Assembly: GCA_041912175.1 (NCBI GenBank)
Contig: JAYRNN010000102.1
Coordinates: forward strand, 1-40,592
Source: CAZAGA01 sp041912175
GTDB lineage: Bacteria; Chloroflexota; Anaerolineae; Anaerolineales; UBA4823
Length of the DNA stretch: 40,592 nt
Direction: 5' to 3'
Every line of letters starts with the position of its first letter. Position 1 is the first letter of the stretch. The position numbers were made by a program, and so were the translations under genes. This document shows, one piece after another, positions 39,396 through 40,592 of the stretch. The notes under the pieces are model-generated. The model did no database searches and was not told the origin of the DNA. It saw nothing but the letters and a program-made list of their open reading frames with translations.

Positions 39396-40577
39396 ATGCA
39401 TATAGATGATGGTCAAATGCGCGCTTATCTCGATCAAGAATTTGAGCCTGAGACTACCCGGCAAATCCAGGCGCACTTGCAGACCTGCACTCGCTGCCAG
39501 GCACGCGCTGACCAGGCATTGGCGCAAAGCCAGTACACGCGCGCAAAAATGGCGACCCTGGAGCCTGAAAAACCCCAGGCATATCAATCCCCTGCCGTAC
39601 GGCGCGCTCGGCTAATACAGCGCCGCTCGGCGACTACAAAGGAGTATGCAAAAATGTCCGACAAATGGTACCAGCGTATCCCGCGCCCGGTGTGGGCGGC
39701 CGGGATTATTGTTGTAATCCTGGCAATTGCTTTGATGTTTGCACCTGTGCGTGCAATTGCCAATAGTTTCTTGGGGCTGTTCCGTGTGCAGCAGATCCAG
39801 GTTGTCCAGGTGAACCCCGGCAACTTGCCGCAGCAATTGGGTTCTTCGTCCCAATTCGAATCAATGTTCTCGCAAGACGTTCAATTCCAGGATAATGGCG
39901 AAGCGCAGGAAGTCGCCAGCCTGGCCGATGCCAACCGCCTGGCGGGTATCTCAGCGCGATTGCCCCAAGGCGTAGAAGGGCAACCTATCCTGGCCGTCCA
40001 ACCTGGCGGCGCTGCCAATCTAACTGTGAATGTTGAACATGTGCGGGCGCTGTTGGCAGAAATTGGGCGCTCAGATATCCAGATTCCAGATGGGCTGGAT
40101 GGCGCACGGGTGGATGTCCAGGTCCCCGCGGGCATTTTAGCGCGATACGGCGAATGTCAGGTAAATACGGACAAGGCGCACTTACAAGGCGGCGACCCGG
40201 ATGTTGAGAGCTTGCCGCGTCTGGGAAATTGCACTACCTTAGTTCAAATGCCCAGCCCGACTATCTCTGCCCCACCTGGTTTGGATATTCAAATGATCGG
40301 CGAAGCTTATCTGCAGGTGATGGGTATGAGCCGGGAGGAGGCAGCCCAGTTTGCTCGTAATGTGGATTGGACCAGCACGTTTGTCATCCCCATCCCGCGC
40401 TATGGCGCTGATTATCAAGAAGTGGCGGTGGATGGGGTGACCGGGACCTTAATCTTGAAAACCGCACAGGGCGCCCCTCAATATCTGCTGATGTGGGTAA
40501 AGGACGGGATTGTCTATGCCTTAACCGGACCGGGTAATGCAGAAACCGCCCTGCAGGTTACCGGCTCGATGAAATAG
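39396..40577 (+). CDS. Membrane-anchored anti-sigma factor with zinc-finger (ZAS-like) domain
   Basis: 393-aa protein expected to hold the preceding ECF sigma factor inactive at the membrane. Residues 1-50 form a zf-HC2/ZAS domain with HLQTCTRCQ (HxxxCxxC). One membrane segment (WAAGIIVVILAIALMFA, about 105-121) is followed by a ~270-residue extracytoplasmic domain ending FEYLLMW-like text (QYLLMWVKDGIVYALTG), which resembles DUF4367-type sensor regions. GGAGG precedes ATG 39396, 21 bases after the sigma gene. The signal and the protease that would release sigma are not visible. The gene ends 15 bases before the window end. Confidence 0.86.
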   Translation: MHIDDGQMRAYLDQEFEPETTRQIQAHLQTCTRCQARADQALAQSQYTRAKMATLEPEKPQAYQSPAVRRARLIQRRSATTKEYAKMSDKWYQRIPRPVWAAGIIVVILAIALMFAPVRAIANSFLGLFRVQQIQVVQVNPGNLPQQLGSSSQFESMFSQDVQFQDNGEAQEVASLADANRLAGISARLPQGVEGQPILAVQPGGAANLTVNVEHVRALLAEIGRSDIQIPDGLDGARVDVQVPAGILARYGECQVNTDKAHLQGGDPDVESLPRLGNCTTLVQMPSPTISAPPGLDIQMIGEAYLQVMGMSREEAAQFARNVDWTSTFVIPIPRYGADYQEVAVDGVTGTLILKTAQGAPQYLLMWVKDGIVYALTGPGNAETALQVTGSMK

Positions 40578-40592
40578 TAGTGATAAACCTTA

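Overview
The window looks like an ordinary chromosomal stretch from a Chloroflexi bacterium, probably of the Anaerolineae type. This is inferred from the gene set: bactofilin, lipoproteins with Pro/Thr-rich linkers, LysM plus lamin-tail proteins, GAF-rich RsbU proteins, and an FMN-riboswitch-controlled RibXY-type riboflavin importer. Coding density is high and base composition moderately GC-rich. I see no phage, transposase, CRISPR array, tRNA or rRNA. The first ~150 bases are C-homopolymer sequence and are probably a contig-end artefact.

Layout. 0.2-5.2 kb: enoyl-ACP reductase (fabI), bactofilin, RNase HI, an orphan solute-binding lipoprotein, an alkaline-phosphatase-superfamily enzyme and a PspC-domain protein. 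5.2-6.9 kb: a pterin-dependent methyltransferase followed by a broken gene carrying a frameshift and an in-frame amber codon. 6.9-12.5 kb: PLP aminotransferase, dCTP deaminase, a Cys-rich YkgJ-like protein, an M23 lipoprotein peptidase and a fused formiminotransferase-cyclodeaminase with a structured leader. 12.6-13.4 kb: two small membrane proteins. 13.5-18.7 kb: a TetR-controlled ABC-2 efflux operon (regulator, permease, membrane fusion protein, two ATPases) closed by a perfect 20-bp terminator stem. 18.7-24.2 kb: cobalamin-dependent methionine synthase (metH) and a secreted M1 peptidase. 24.2-28.6 kb: the dnaX-ybaB-recR cluster, a DUF1992 protein, a LysM+lamin-tail protein and a YacP/NYN RNase. 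28.9-33.3 kb: an RsbV-RsbW-RsbU partner-switching module. 33.5-35.5 kb: an MFS transporter and a PlsC-like acyltransferase. 35.5-38.7 kb: a promoter, a pentanucleotide repeat, an FMN riboswitch, a terminator, and then permease, binding protein and ATPase of a predicted riboflavin importer. 38.8-40.6 kb: an ECF sigma factor with its membrane anti-sigma factor.

How the genes work together. Folate one-carbon chemistry recurs (the methyltransferase, FTCD and MetH). Two regulatory cascades are present: the Rsb phosphorelay-like switch and the ECF/anti-sigma pair. Two transport operons carry visible control elements: a TetR operator and an FMN riboswitch. A recurring theme is that many genes start only 6-10 bases downstream of a good -10 box, which suggests leaderless or nearly leaderless mRNAs alongside Shine-Dalgarno-led genes.

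I found no convincing wholly new multi-gene system. The most unusual items are the repeat hairpin in front of the FMN riboswitch (whose aptamer has a hairpin inserted in loop 2), short repeat or palindrome insertions inside metH linkers, the split ABC ATPase pair with complementary degenerate motifs, the structured FTCD leader, and a gene-free hairpin cluster near 28.7 kb.
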